Assembly: GCA_964404255.1 (NCBI GenBank)
Contig: CAYOJJ010000002.1
Span: 191,438 to 255,437 of the forward strand
Source of the DNA: JAFDZW01 sp964404255
Lineage (GTDB): Bacteria; Bacteroidota; Ignavibacteria; Palsa-1295
Length of the DNA: 64,000 nt
Direction: 5' to 3'
Shown here: one piece after another, positions 25,935-35,131 of the stretch
Layout of the letters: the number at the start of each line of letters is the position of its first letter
How positions within the stretch are numbered: position 1 is the first letter of the stretch
Made by a program: the position numbers and the translations under genes
The notes under the pieces: model-generated
Database searches by the model: none
The model's input: the letters and a program-made list of their open reading frames with translations, nothing else
Told to the model about the DNA's origin: nothing

Positions 25935-28544
25935 TTATAGTAGTTCTATAAAGCCATCCGTCCCATTTACGCGGATCATCTGCTTATCTTTTATCAGAGC
26001 CGTTGCATTCTCCACACCGACCACCGCCGGTAAGCCATATTCCCGGGCAATGACAGCTCCATGAGTCATCAAGCCACCTACTTCGGTAACAAGACCTTTG
26101 ATTGATACAAATAATGGGGTCCAGCTCGGATCGGTGAAGCGGGTAATCAATATATCTCCTTCTTCTATATCGGCTTCTTCCATTTTCAGGATAACTCGGG
26201 CGCGGCCCTCGATAACTCCTGCAGAAACAGCAAGGCCGGGTAGAGCTCCGGCAGGCAAATCTTCTCGGTTATACTGACCTCTGATAATTTCTCCATCGGA
26301 AGTAAGCACGCGAGGAGGAGTTAGTCGTTCATAAAAATTATATTCTTCTTTTAATTGGTTTATCTTATCATAATCTACTTTCTTGTTCTGAACTGCCTCG
26401 CGAAATTCTTCATAGGTAAGATAAAAAATATCTTCTTTATTCTGAATTATACCTTCGTGAGCAAGCTGTTCCGCTTCTTTGAGCAAAGCCTGTTTATAGA
26501 CAAACAAGCGGTTGACAATACCATACTTCGGGTACTCCCGGAAACCGATGAAATTGCGGATAATAGAGATCATTCGCGCTGTTTCTTCGGCTTTTTGCTC
26601 GCCGTCGGATAATTGCTTAAGCTTTTCTATTATTTCCTTTTCTTTCTCCAAGGCCCCTCTAAGTCCTAATTCGAATTTCCGGCTGCTTTCTCCGGCTTCA
26701 AAATTCTTAATATTACTTAAAATAGTGGGGACTAATATGGCAGGCTTTTCGCCCCAGCGAGTTTTAGTAATATCTATTTCTCCCGGGCAGCGCATCCCAT
26801 AGGTATGTAAAAATGTATAGATGGCGGTATGAGCTTCTCTGCCACCGTGAAGGGAAATCAGACCTTCTAAAAAATCATCGTTATGCAATTGCTGTAAGTA
26901 GCCGATCACTTCGGGGTAAGGGCGGATCGCATCGGCAACATCTAATAGCGCAAGACCCATTTCAGAAGTAATGTTATTAGAAACCGATTGCGAGAGCGTA
27001 TCCGCTACGTTCTTTTCTCCCAGCCACTCCATGATATGTTCATTGATCCAGGATGAAGCATGCATGGCCGTCATGATCACATCCAGGCTCTTTGGATTAT
27101 GCATGAGCTTTCGTAGCTCTTGGGTATCTTCGGAGATAAAATCGAATAATGCAATACCGGTTTTAGCGCTGATATTCTGTTTTAATTCTTCTAGAGAAGT
27201 TTCATAACTTCTAATCAATTCTCGGGCAACTACGGGGTCGTTCTCAAATTCCTCCGAGAATTTCCAGGCCATTACCCGGTGGCTTACTCTTTGGTTGGAT
27301 GTACTTTCATCAGTAGGTATTATAGGAATAAAATCTCGTCTTTCGATATTCAGAAGTGCATCTTTTAGCAGCGGGTCGGATTGCCCGAGCATATTGATCA
27401 TCTTCATCCTGTTCTCAGCGGATGAAAGATGCTGAGTTATATCAACAAATAATCTTCCTCCGGCTATCCGCATCATTGCCGGCGTTATCATTAAATAGAA
27501 CGATAATCCGAGTGGCTTCATCGGATCGGTCATCATTTGCTGATGCCCGACCGATATATAGACATGATTTTTTCCATCATCGACCTGTGGAATAGGAAAG
27601 AGAGTAGTAATAGGCCGGCTTTGGAGAATATAAAAGGTATTACCGGCCTGGCTCCATTCGATATCTTGCGCAGATCCGAAATGCACCTCGATCTTTCTGC
27701 CGAGGCGCGCTAATTCTATTATTTGCTCATCGGTAAGCGTTTGATTTTTTTGCCGAGAAGATTCGATCGGTTTTATTTGCGTGCCTCCTTGTTTTTCTGC
27801 CCAGATGGCTTGCGTTTTAGGCGCTATTATTTTATCGATTATTTCATCGTTTTCAACTTTGTAAGAATCGGCAGATACTATACCGGAGACAAACGCATCA
27901 CCGAGACCAAATCCCGCATCGATCGATACTATTTTCCGATTCGATGTGATAGGATCGGCAGTAAACATAATTCCGGAAGCTTCGGAAGCTGCCATCTTCT
28001 GAATGACAACCGATAAGGATACCTCAGAGTGATCGAATCCCAGCTGTATGCGATAGATGACGGCCCGATCGGTAAAAAGAGAAGCCCAGCATTTGCTAAT
28101 GTGTTTAAGAATTTCTTTTTCGCCGATAATATTTAGATAGGTCTCTTGCTGTCCGGCAAACGAAGCGCTCGGCAGGTCTTCCGATGTGGCGCTCGAGCGC
28201 ACCGCAAATGCTTCTTGCTTATCAAAATCCTGAAGATGATGTTTTATTTCATCGATAATATTTTCGGGGATAGGCTTGCTTTCGATAAGTGAACGAATTT
28301 TTGCGCTGACCTCACTGATCCTTTCTCTTTCTTCAGCTTTAAGCTGAGCTAATTCATGGAGCAAACTAGTATATTGTTGATCGCCCGCGGTTATGGCTTT
28401 ATAGGCCTCGGTCGTAACGCAAAATCCGTCCGGTACGTACAGACCTTCGATCTTGGAAAGCTCACCAAGATTTGCACCTTTACCGCCGACAAGAGGAATA
28501 AACGCCTTATTGATTTGCTGAAAAGAAAGTATATACTTGCTCAT
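25935..28544 (-). CDS. Rifampicin phosphotransferase-like / PEP-utilising enzyme
   Basis: 869 residues. The N-terminal ATP-grasp (PPDK_N) domain spans about residues 1-320 (VGGKGANLGELSKIEGLYVPDGF, FAVRSSATSEDLPSASFAGQQETYLN). A middle helical region follows, and the phosphohistidine swivel domain is at the extreme C-terminus (EVGGLMTHGAVIAREYGLPAVVG, catalytic His near 828). True PEP synthases carry the swivel domain in the middle followed by a PEP-binding barrel. That barrel is absent, and the order and length match the rifampicin phosphotransferases, which phosphorylate rifampicin using ATP. Whether rifampicin or another compound is the substrate is unproven. A perfect palindrome lies 30 bases upstream. 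Confidence 0.85.
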   Translation of the reverse strand: MSKYILSFQQINKAFIPLVGGKGANLGELSKIEGLYVPDGFCVTTEAYKAITAGDQQYTSLLHELAQLKAEERERISEVSAKIRSLIESKPIPENIIDEIKHHLQDFDKQEAFAVRSSATSEDLPSASFAGQQETYLNIIGEKEILKHISKCWASLFTDRAVIYRIQLGFDHSEVSLSVVIQKMAASEASGIMFTADPITSNRKIVSIDAGFGLGDAFVSGIVSADSYKVENDEIIDKIIAPKTQAIWAEKQGGTQIKPIESSRQKNQTLTDEQIIELARLGRKIEVHFGSAQDIEWSQAGNTFYILQSRPITTLFPIPQVDDGKNHVYISVGHQQMMTDPMKPLGLSFYLMITPAMMRIAGGRLFVDITQHLSSAENRMKMINMLGQSDPLLKDALLNIERRDFIPIIPTDESTSNQRVSHRVMAWKFSEEFENDPVVARELIRSYETSLEELKQNISAKTGIALFDFISEDTQELRKLMHNPKSLDVIMTAMHASSWINEHIMEWLGEKNVADTLSQSVSNNITSEMGLALLDVADAIRPYPEVIGYLQQLHNDDFLEGLISLHGGREAHTAIYTFLHTYGMRCPGEIDITKTRWGEKPAILVPTILSNIKNFEAGESSRKFELGLRGALEKEKEIIEKLKQLSDGEQKAEETARMISIIRNFIGFREYPKYGIVNRLFVYKQALLKEAEQLAHEGIIQNKEDIFYLTYEEFREAVQNKKVDYDKINQLKEEYNFYERLTPPRVLTSDGEIIRGQYNREDLPAGALPGLAVSAGVIEGRARVILKMEEADIEEGDILITRFTDPSWTPLFVSIKGLVTEVGGLMTHGAVIAREYGLPAVVGVENATALIKDKQMIRVNGTDGFIELL

Positions 28545-28573
28545 GAATTATTTAAAGAGAGAGATACCGATGT

Positions 28574-28589
28574 ACGACTATATAGTCGT
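28574..28589. promoter_or_regulatory. Perfect 16-base palindrome upstream of the phosphotransferase gene
   Basis: ACGACTATATAGTCGT, self-complementary throughout, 30 bases before the start at 28544. It is flanked by two copies of GAGATACCGAT (28561-28571 and 28601-28611). A likely binding site; the regulator is unknown. Confidence 0.55.
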
Positions 28590-28633
28590 CCTATAGAACG
28601 GAGATACCGATAAAGAAGAAATACTGTATTTTC

Positions 28634-29227
28634 TTAAACCTCCATCGTTCCGGTCTTTACTTCTCTGGCTCGCTTGTAGGTTGCCATAAAAATACCGGTA
28701 GAGGTAACGGCGCTCTCGGTAAGCGTTAGCGATACCGGCATTGCATCTTCAGCAAATAACTTTTTACCTTTACCAAGAATCACTGGGTAGATCTTCAGCC
28801 AGAGTTCATCCACCAGATCGTGTTTTAATAATAATTGCGCAAGCTTACTGCTTCCCCACACAATAAGATTACCACCCTCCGATTGCTTAAGCTTTTTAAT
28901 ATCTTCCAGACTGGTAAGAAAAACGGTGTTATTCCAATTGGACGATGTTACAGTATTGGAAAGGACATATTTTGTAACATCATTGATACCGGGCCAGAAA
29001 TCGGCATGCTCGGGCCAGTAGCTGGCAAACATCTGATAGGTTTTTCTTCCGAGCAGGAGATCCGCCGGTTTCATCTGCTGCTGCATGATCTTACCCGAGA
29101 TTTCATCACGGTAAGACGCAGACCAGCCACCATACTCGAAACCCTCGGAGGTGTCCTCTTTGGATCCTCCGGGTGCTTGCATTACTCCATCCAAGGTGAG
29201 GAAGGTCGAGATGATGATTTTTCTCAT
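28634..29227 (-). CDS. Dihydrofolate reductase-fold / RibD C-terminal domain protein
   Basis: 197 residues. Family features: MRKIIISTFLTLDGVMQAPGG opening, ADLLLGRKTYQMFASYWP, VWGSSKLAQLLLKHDLVDELWLKIYPVILGKGKKLF. This Bacteroidota-rich family of RibD-like NADPH reductases is stand-alone and its substrates are mostly unknown; it is not a housekeeping DHFR. GGAGATACC precedes its ATG. It reads toward the phosphotransferase gene, 90 bases away, on the same strand. Confidence 0.92.
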   Translation of the reverse strand: MRKIIISTFLTLDGVMQAPGGSKEDTSEGFEYGGWSASYRDEISGKIMQQQMKPADLLLGRKTYQMFASYWPEHADFWPGINDVTKYVLSNTVTSSNWNNTVFLTSLEDIKKLKQSEGGNLIVWGSSKLAQLLLKHDLVDELWLKIYPVILGKGKKLFAEDAMPVSLTLTESAVTSTGIFMATYKRAREVKTGTMEV

Positions 29228-29330
29228 GGTATCTCCGCTGTTTAGTGGTTATTAAGAAATTAGATATATAGGTTTGAACTCTGGGATATGTACGCGGCAA
29301 AGGGAAGAATCGGATGCAACACGTTTAAGC

Positions 29331-29360
29331 GAAAAAAGCCTCAGAACACTGGGGCTTTTC
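29331..29360 (-). terminator. Terminator downstream of tRNA-Ser(GCU)
   Basis: On the minus strand an 11-base stem (29349-29359 with 29334-29344, one G-U) ends in six T, 25 bases past the tRNA 3' end. Confidence 0.85.
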
Positions 29361-29384
29361 GTGAGACCGAGCCGGTCTTAATTG

Positions 29385-29474
29385 CGGAGAGGGAGGGATT
29401 CGAACCCTCGATAGCGCTTTACACACTATGACGGTTTAGCAAACCGTTGCCTTCAGCCACTCGGCCACCTCTCC
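29385..29474 (-). tRNA. tRNA-Ser(GCU)
   Basis: A 90-base class II cloverleaf on the minus strand: acceptor GGAGAGG/CCTCTCC with discriminator G, D arm GGCCGAGTGGCTGAAGGC, anticodon stem ACGGT/ACCGT around TTGCTAA (anticodon GCT, reading AGC/AGU), long variable arm, T arm GAGGG-TTCGAAT-CCCTC. No CCA is encoded. Confidence 0.97.
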
Positions 29475-29659
29475 TGCGCTATCTGCTATATAATTCCGAG
29501 GATGCCCCCGGATTCGCGCTTACAACGGTGGGGGGGGGCTATTCGTTTCCTGAATTCAGACCCCCGCTCTTAAATAGAGGCGCAGTAAGAAAAAAATGAT
29601 CCAATGTTCAGATCAATGCTCTGCAAATTCTTTTAATTCAATTTGCTGTTGGTTTTCAA

Positions 29660-30523
29660 ATGAAAAAAATACCGGTAAGAACTATAAAAACACCTCAATT
29701 CGAACGTGATTTTCTCGAGGGGTTTACTATTAGGGACATTTCCGAGGTGCTTTCCGGTGCGCCATTACTTCATAAGCTGCATCGTCATAATTTCTATTTT
29801 ATCTTGGCAATAGAACAGGGGAATGGTCATCATGAAATAGATTTTATACCCTATCCGATACATCCCAACTCTCTATTCTTAGTACGCCCCGGACAGGTCC
29901 ATCAGCTTGAATTACAACCTGAGAGCACCGGGTACCTCCTCCAATTCGATAATGAGTTTCTTTCCTATCAGGAGGCGACGCTTCGTACCGTTGTTCAGAA
30001 GGCATCTGCCAAGAACTACTATTCCATGACGAAAGAAGAATTCAGCACGATATGGCCGCTATTAACTACAATCTATAACGAGCAAATACAAAAGCAGGAA
30101 GGATATAAAGAACTTACTATCTCCGCTCTGAATATATTTTTTATTGGGTTGTTGCGTCAACGGCAATCGTCCGGGGGCTCGGTACTCCCTTCCCACCACT
30201 ATGAACAGGAGCGGTTGGAAGAGTTTTTGAGACTCATAGAGATTCATAGTGTCACGAAAAAAAAGACAGCACAGTATGCAGAGGTGATGAATCTCTCTAC
30301 TTATCAACTCAATACCATCACGAAGGCCCTATTAGGAAAAACCGGCACCGAACTTATCGATCAACAGATAATCCTCGAAGCGAAGCGATACTTGCTTGCG
30401 ACGGCTGAACAGGTGAAAGAAATAGCTTATCATCTTGGTTTTGAAGACCATTCCTATTTTATACGGTTCTTTAAGAAACACACCGGTTACTCTCCGGAGG
30501 CATTCAGAGAAATCTCTAAATAG
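29660..30523 (+). CDS. AraC family transcriptional regulator
   Basis: 287 residues. The N-terminal cupin-like sensor contains HKLHRHNFYFILAIEQGNGHHEIDF and LFLVRPGQVHQLEL. The C-terminal double helix-turn-helix ends with the signature AEQVKEIAYHLGFEDHSYFIRFFKKHTGYSPEAFRE. Probably controls the two genes that follow (a small membrane protein and a thioredoxin-reductase-like flavoprotein), which share its direction. A nine-G run at 29530-29538 lies in its upstream region. Confidence 0.93.
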   Translation: MKKIPVRTIKTPQFERDFLEGFTIRDISEVLSGAPLLHKLHRHNFYFILAIEQGNGHHEIDFIPYPIHPNSLFLVRPGQVHQLELQPESTGYLLQFDNEFLSYQEATLRTVVQKASAKNYYSMTKEEFSTIWPLLTTIYNEQIQKQEGYKELTISALNIFFIGLLRQRQSSGGSVLPSHHYEQERLEEFLRLIEIHSVTKKKTAQYAEVMNLSTYQLNTITKALLGKTGTELIDQQIILEAKRYLLATAEQVKEIAYHLGFEDHSYFIRFFKKHTGYSPEAFREISK

Positions 30524-30608
30524 TCCTATCTAACTTCATTGTTGTCCTACTATATTGAGCCGTATAGCCGGTAATTTTGCATTCGTTAAATAAATAAAAC
30601 AACTTAAT

Positions 30609-30833
30609 ATGAAAACAAAGGCAAAATTATTGGCATCGCTGAAGATCTGGGTAGTGATCTATCCTTCGATAACTATATTCCTGCTTGTCTTCGGTCAAGC
30701 CCTATCGGCAATTCCGTTATTCGTACGAACACTGATCCTTACCATTTCACTGGTTCCCTGGATCGTTTTTGTAGGAATTCCGGCTGTCGATGCTATTATT
30801 TCCTGGTTCTCTGCAGCCGAAGCTAAGAAATAA
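30609..30833 (+). CDS. Small two-helix membrane protein
   Basis: 74 residues: basic start MKTKAKLLASLK, hydrophobic helix WVVIYPSITIFLLVFGQAL, then FVRTLILTISLVPWIVFVGIPAV, ending in a short polar tail AAEAKK. Family not named with confidence. It lies between the AraC gene and the flavoprotein, 43 bases before the latter, suggesting one unit. TAATTTTG at 30572-30579 could be its -7 element. Confidence 0.72.
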   Translation: MKTKAKLLASLKIWVVIYPSITIFLLVFGQALSAIPLFVRTLILTISLVPWIVFVGIPAVDAIISWFSAAEAKK

Positions 30834-30875
30834 TGGTAACGATCAAATAGTAAGTACATATCGGCTACATCTATT

Positions 30876-31802
30876 ATGGCAAACGCACAACCATTCTTTG
30901 AGGTAGTAGTTATCGGTGGGAGTTATTCAGGATTGGCGGCAGGCTTAGCGCTGGCACGAGCGATGAGAACCGTATTGATCATCGATAGTAACAAGCCCTG
31001 TAACAGGCAAACACCTCATTCTCATAACTTCCTTACACAGGATGGAAAAACTCCGGCTGAAATATCGGCGCTGGCAAAACAGCAAGTGCTGGGATATAGC
31101 ACCGTAGAGTTCTTAACGGCTGAAGTTATCGGCGCAAAGAAGAGCGAAGACGGCTTCATTGTCACAACGGCTGCCGGAGCATCGTTCAAAGCCAAGAAAT
31201 TGATCTTTGCTACCGGCATCTCAGATAGTATGGCTTCTATCGATGGCTTTGCCGAATGCTGGGGTATCTCGGTCCTTCATTGCCCTTATTGCCATGGATA
31301 TGAAGTTCGAGATAAAAAGACCGGTATACTCGGGAATGGACAGGATGCATTCGAATTAGCCATTCTGATCTCTCACTGGACCAGAGATTTGACCATATTT
31401 ACGAATGGTACTTCTACTTTGGCGGCTGAACAATCATCCTGGCTTAGCAATAAGAACATAAGAATTGAAGAGTCGGAGTTATCGAAATTACAGCATGATG
31501 GGGGGTATCTTCAGGAAATACTATTTAAGGATGGCTCATCGACAGCTATTTCGGCCTTATATGCCCGCCGCCCATTTAAGCAGCATTGCCCCCTGCCCGA
31601 GCTATTAGGGTGCGAATTGACGGAGCGAGGGTACTTAAAAGTTGAACCTTCGCAGAAGACAACCATCGAAGGAGTGTATGCCTGTGGAGATAATTCCACT
31701 TACATGCGTACCGTTGCTACTGCTGTCGCTGCCGGCACTGCCGCGGGAATGAACATTAATAAAGAATTGATTCTGGAAGAGTCAATGCTCGTTGGGGTAT
31801 GA
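30876..31802 (+). CDS. Thioredoxin-reductase-like FAD/NAD(P)H oxidoreductase
   Basis: 308 residues. The FAD-binding motif VVIGGSYSGLAAGLALARAM is at the start, CPYCHGYEV (about residues 140-148) is the redox-active CxxC, and a C-terminal FAD segment GVYACGDNSTYMRTVATAVAAGTAAG closes it. The fold is that of thioredoxin reductase, but proteins of this CPYCHG type usually act on other disulfides or metals. Physiological partner unknown. Confidence 0.88.
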   Translation: MANAQPFFEVVVIGGSYSGLAAGLALARAMRTVLIIDSNKPCNRQTPHSHNFLTQDGKTPAEISALAKQQVLGYSTVEFLTAEVIGAKKSEDGFIVTTAAGASFKAKKLIFATGISDSMASIDGFAECWGISVLHCPYCHGYEVRDKKTGILGNGQDAFELAILISHWTRDLTIFTNGTSTLAAEQSSWLSNKNIRIEESELSKLQHDGGYLQEILFKDGSSTAISALYARRPFKQHCPLPELLGCELTERGYLKVEPSQKTTIEGVYACGDNSTYMRTVATAVAAGTAAGMNINKELILEESMLVGV

Positions 31803-31839
31803 AATACAACTACTTCACTTTGATATTCGTTAAAGTGAT

Positions 31840-32526
31840 ATGATCAATTCTGTCCATGAGGTTCGGCTGCTTAATTTGCCCAAGACTCCTTACGCGGAAG
31901 TCTGGCAATTACAGCGGGAGATATTCCAGGGATTAATCGATGGTTCGGCCAGCGATACATTTATCCTCTGCGAACATCCTCCGGTCTTTACCCTTGGTAG
32001 AGTGACAAACATTGCAAACGTACTCTTTACCGATGAGAAACTTAAGGCTATCGGTGCTGAGAAATTCGATATTGAGCGCGGCGGTGATGTAACATTTCAT
32101 GGTCCGGGGCAGATCGTCGGCTACCCACTATTTAATCTCACTCATTTCAAGGAAGACCTCGGCTGGTATCTCCGTTCGATCGAAGAGGTTATTATCCGTA
32201 CGCTTGGGCATTATGGTATTACGGCATTTCGCATTTCTGGCAGAACAGGTGTGTGGATCGGCGAAGAGGGAAGAGAAGAAAAGATTTGTGCTATCGGGAT
32301 TAAAGCATCGCGCTGGTGTACGATGCATGGGTTTGCTTTTAATATCAATACCGATCTCAGTTATTTCTCGCACATTGTACCGTGTGGAATAGGGGATCGG
32401 CAGGTGACGAGCTTATCGAAGGTGCTAGGTCGCACTATCGATATAGAAGAAGTAAAAGAAATTCTGACTGAGGAATTCGAAAAGGTCTTTGAAGCAACAT
32501 TGGTAGAAGCTGTTGCTGCCTTATAA
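31840..32526 (+). CDS. lipB: Octanoyltransferase (lipoate biosynthesis)
   Basis: 228 residues. Transfers the octanoyl group from acyl carrier protein to lipoyl domains. The diagnostic RGGDVTFHGPGQIVGYPLF block is present, as are the GIKASRWCTMHGFAFNI region (catalytic Lys) and the PCGIGDRQVTSL block containing the catalytic Cys. Length is normal. lipA is not in the window. Its end overlaps the convergent paaD by six bases. Confidence 0.96.
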   Translation: MINSVHEVRLLNLPKTPYAEVWQLQREIFQGLIDGSASDTFILCEHPPVFTLGRVTNIANVLFTDEKLKAIGAEKFDIERGGDVTFHGPGQIVGYPLFNLTHFKEDLGWYLRSIEEVIIRTLGHYGITAFRISGRTGVWIGEEGREEKICAIGIKASRWCTMHGFAFNINTDLSYFSHIVPCGIGDRQVTSLSKVLGRTIDIEEVKEILTEEFEKVFEATLVEAVAAL

Positions 32527-33000
32527 CGGTTTGAAGCGTTCGAAGCCCTGCTGGCAATCGTTACAAAAATGAATCGAACGGCAAAGCGTACTTCCAAACA
32601 GCGATTGTAATTCCGTATTACTGCTGCCACAATTTGGACAGACGGCTTTCTCTACCTGATCCATACTCAGCACTCCATCGATCTGTACCGGAGCACCTAA
32701 TCCAAACTCTTCTAATAATTTTTTTCCTCGCGGGGTGACTCTATCACTGCTCCAGGAAAGCGATTGCTCTAACTCTACCGATACATTCTTCACCCCGGAA
32801 TGCTCCAGCGCTTCTTTGATCGAGGACTTAATAACCGTGGTAGCGGGACAAGCAACGAAGGTCGGCAATAGTTTTACCACCACACCATCGTTGGAGATAA
32901 TAACATCCGGGATCATCCCGAGATCGACGACCGATAGCGTCGGGATCTCGGGATCCATAACTGTTTCAAGCGTGCGATATAATTCCTCGCGGCTTACCAT
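32521..33000 (-). CDS. paaD: Phenylacetyl-CoA epoxidase complex protein PaaD
   Basis: 159 residues. The N-terminal MIP18/DUF59-type domain (LETVMDPEIPTLSVVDLGMI, FVACPATTVIKSSI with its Cys) and the C-terminal cysteine cluster (CPNCGSSNTELQSLFGSTLC ... HFCNDC) are as in PaaD, which is thought to serve iron-sulfur maturation of the PaaE reductase. It is last in the operon, overlapping paaC by seven bases. PaaE itself is absent from the window. Confidence 0.93.
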   Translation of the reverse strand: MVSREELYRTLETVMDPEIPTLSVVDLGMIPDVIISNDGVVVKLLPTFVACPATTVIKSSIKEALEHSGVKNVSVELEQSLSWSSDRVTPRGKKLLEEFGLGAPVQIDGVLSMDQVEKAVCPNCGSSNTELQSLFGSTLCRSIHFCNDCQQGFERFKPL

Positions 33001-33749
33001 ACTGCCGTCGGATCGAAGTTATAGACTTCGGCGCACTCTACGAGCATCGGCTGCAAGTACTCGGTATGATAGCCATTACGACCACCGTACTTTGCCTCTG
33101 TTACTTTAATATCCGGCACTTTCAGATTAGCACGCTCGAGAATCAGGGTAATAGCAGCAAGCCATTGCTCCTGAAGTGCTTTCTCACCAATAAAGATATT
33201 TTGGGAAATCAATTCATCTTCGAATTTACCGGGTTCGAAAATACCAAGTGCATAAGGAAATGCTTCATTAAGCGCACTCTGCATTCTGGCGTGACTTTCT
33301 TCAGTACCATGACCAAGCTTCTTGATCCAAAGATCACCATGAAGAATATGATATTTCAATTCGCCTTTTATCTTCTTTGCCAGCGATGCCAGTGGAGCAT
33401 AGGAAGAATGCTGCAATGCTTCATAACGCAAACGCTCGGCATGGTCGAAAAGGAAGTGACGCATTAAGGAAAAATCATATTCACCGATTGGCAGCTCAAC
33501 AAACTGCGAGCACTTCCATTGCTGCTCATTCCTTGAATAAGCAATAAGGTCTGGTGATGCTTCACCAAATTCGGTTGAGAGGATAGTATAGTTTGCCAGT
33601 GCATGACCGATCTGGTCTTGTGCGAGCGAACTAAAGGCAATATCTTCTTCGAGGATCGGCCCAAGACCGGTCCACTCGCTGTTGCGGTGACCGATGATAA
33701 ATTCATCGTCGGCCATACGGTAGAGTAAGTCTTTAATTGCTTCGCTCAT
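32994..33749 (-). CDS. paaC: Phenylacetyl-CoA epoxidase subunit PaaC
   Basis: 251 residues, the structural partner of PaaA with a ferritin-like fold that lost the metal site. It opens with ADDEFIIGHRNSEWTGLGPILEEDIAFSSLAQDQIGHA, the standard PaaC start, and later has KGELKYHILHGDLWIKKLGHGTEESHARMQ. Its start overlaps the paaB stop (ATGA). Confidence 0.94.
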   Translation of the reverse strand: MSEAIKDLLYRMADDEFIIGHRNSEWTGLGPILEEDIAFSSLAQDQIGHALANYTILSTEFGEASPDLIAYSRNEQQWKCSQFVELPIGEYDFSLMRHFLFDHAERLRYEALQHSSYAPLASLAKKIKGELKYHILHGDLWIKKLGHGTEESHARMQSALNEAFPYALGIFEPGKFEDELISQNIFIGEKALQEQWLAAITLILERANLKVPDIKVTEAKYGGRNGYHTEYLQPMLVECAEVYNFDPTAVW

Positions 33750-34132
33750 TTCTTTGCCTCGTCCAGATCGTGAAGATATTTATTGATGCGTTTGCGCACA
33801 GGATAGCCCGATGCTTCGCGGTACGTTTTTTCCGGCACGGTCGAGAACATATCCTCGTCTTCGTAGCCAAGCGAGAAAATATCGCTCGAGCGCACTACCC
33901 AGATATTCACCGTCTTTTTGCGGCGGCCAAATTGCTCTTTAGCGAAGATGAGCGCCATCTCCGGATCGGGGGCATGCACAATACCGACGAAGACATGCTG
34001 CTCGCCGCGCTTATCCTGATGAAAGACGGCAAAGGGCTCCCAATGCTCATTTGAAGCGAGCGCGGTAAAGCTTGCCGAGCCTTTGAGATCGGCACGCTTG
34101 ATGCGCGGGTCAAGAGAATTAATATCTGCCAT
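33746..34132 (-). CDS. paaB: Phenylacetyl-CoA epoxidase subunit PaaB
   Basis: 128 residues from the ATG at 34132 (MADINSLDPRIKR), one base after the paaA stop; the ATG at 34150 would overlap paaA and add six residues. The core WEPFAVFHQDKRGEQHVFVGIVHAPDPEMAL and the RRKKTVNIWVVRSSDIF segment match PaaB, a small protein that bridges the PaaAC heterodimers. It is slightly longer at both ends than the enterobacterial form. Confidence 0.93.
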   Translation of the reverse strand: MADINSLDPRIKRADLKGSASFTALASNEHWEPFAVFHQDKRGEQHVFVGIVHAPDPEMALIFAKEQFGRRKKTVNIWVVRSSDIFSLGYEDEDMFSTVPEKTYREASGYPVRKRINKYLHDLDEAKK

Positions 34133-34133
34133 G

Positions 34134-35117
34134 TTATGCGTAGGGGACAAATTGCTTCATCGTTGGATTAACCAGTGCTTCGCGCACCCACTGGCCGTGT
34201 TCTTCGGCATATTTGCGAACAGCGACACGTTCGGCATTACATGGTCCTTCGCCATTAATGACGCGGAAGAACTCATCCCAATCGGGTTCGGTGTATTGCC
34301 AGACACCCGTCTCTTCGTTCTTACGAAGATTCGGATCGGGAAGAGTAATACCAAGCTCCCAGATCTTCGGGACGTACTGCTCGATAAATTCCTGACGCAT
34401 GTCTTCGTTGGAAGCCATCTTTACTTTCCAGCGCATGAGCCTTTCAGTGTGCACGGAGAGTTTATCCGGCGGGCCGAAGAAGTGCATCATCGGCGGCCAC
34501 CAGCGGTTCACGGCATCCTGCAGCATCGCGCGCTGCTCCGGTGTGCCGGCCGCAAGAGCGACGAACGCATCGTAGCCCTGCTTTAAATGGAAAGATTCTT
34601 CGTAGCAAATACGCTCAAGTGCGCGGCAGTATGGCCCGTAGCTGCCTTTGGCGTTTGCTAATTGATTAATGATGGCACCGGCATCGACTAAAAAGCCGAT
34701 CACGGCAATATCAGCCCAGGTCTTTGCCGGGTAATTAAAGATATTGCTGTACTTCGATTTTCCGCTAAGCAGATCGTTGATCATCTGCTCGCGGCTTTTG
34801 CCGAGTGTTTCGGCAGCAGAGTAGAGCAAATGGCCGTGGCCGACTTCATCCTGCACTTTTGCAATAAGCGCAAGCTTGCGCTTAAAGCTTGGGGCGCGGG
34901 TTATCCAGGTGCCTTCCGGTAGTGCACCCATGATCTCGGAGTGCGCATGCTGCTCGATCATACGAATGAGCTGCTTACGGTAATCGGCGGGCATCCAATC
35001 GTCCGGCTCGATCTTCTCGCCGCGCGCAATGCGGGCTTCGAATTCTTCGAGCAATACCGGATCGTCGGTTTGAGCGGCGATCGCTTCGTTCTTATCTATG
35101 TAGGCGTTTCCGTACAT
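34134..35117 (-). CDS. paaA: Phenylacetyl-CoA epoxidase catalytic subunit PaaA
   Basis: 327 residues, the di-iron oxygenase subunit that epoxidises the ring of phenylacetyl-CoA with O2. Metal-ligand motifs of the ferritin-like bundle are visible: EQHAHSEIMGALPEG, KVQDEVGHGHLLYSAAETLG and ERICYEESFHLKQGYDAF. It lies 14 bases downstream of the TetR gene and is the second gene of a TetR-paaABCD operon. Confidence 0.96.
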   Translation of the reverse strand: MYGNAYIDKNEAIAAQTDDPVLLEEFEARIARGEKIEPDDWMPADYRKQLIRMIEQHAHSEIMGALPEGTWITRAPSFKRKLALIAKVQDEVGHGHLLYSAAETLGKSREQMINDLLSGKSKYSNIFNYPAKTWADIAVIGFLVDAGAIINQLANAKGSYGPYCRALERICYEESFHLKQGYDAFVALAAGTPEQRAMLQDAVNRWWPPMMHFFGPPDKLSVHTERLMRWKVKMASNEDMRQEFIEQYVPKIWELGITLPDPNLRKNEETGVWQYTEPDWDEFFRVINGEGPCNAERVAVRKYAEEHGQWVREALVNPTMKQFVPYA

Positions 35118-35131
35118 ACGATTCGTTGTAA

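Noticed and set aside
25935..28544. Annotation as phosphoenolpyruvate synthase (ppsA)
   Set aside because: The swivel histidine domain is at the C-terminus and the PEP-binding barrel is absent, so the rifampicin-phosphotransferase-like class fits better.
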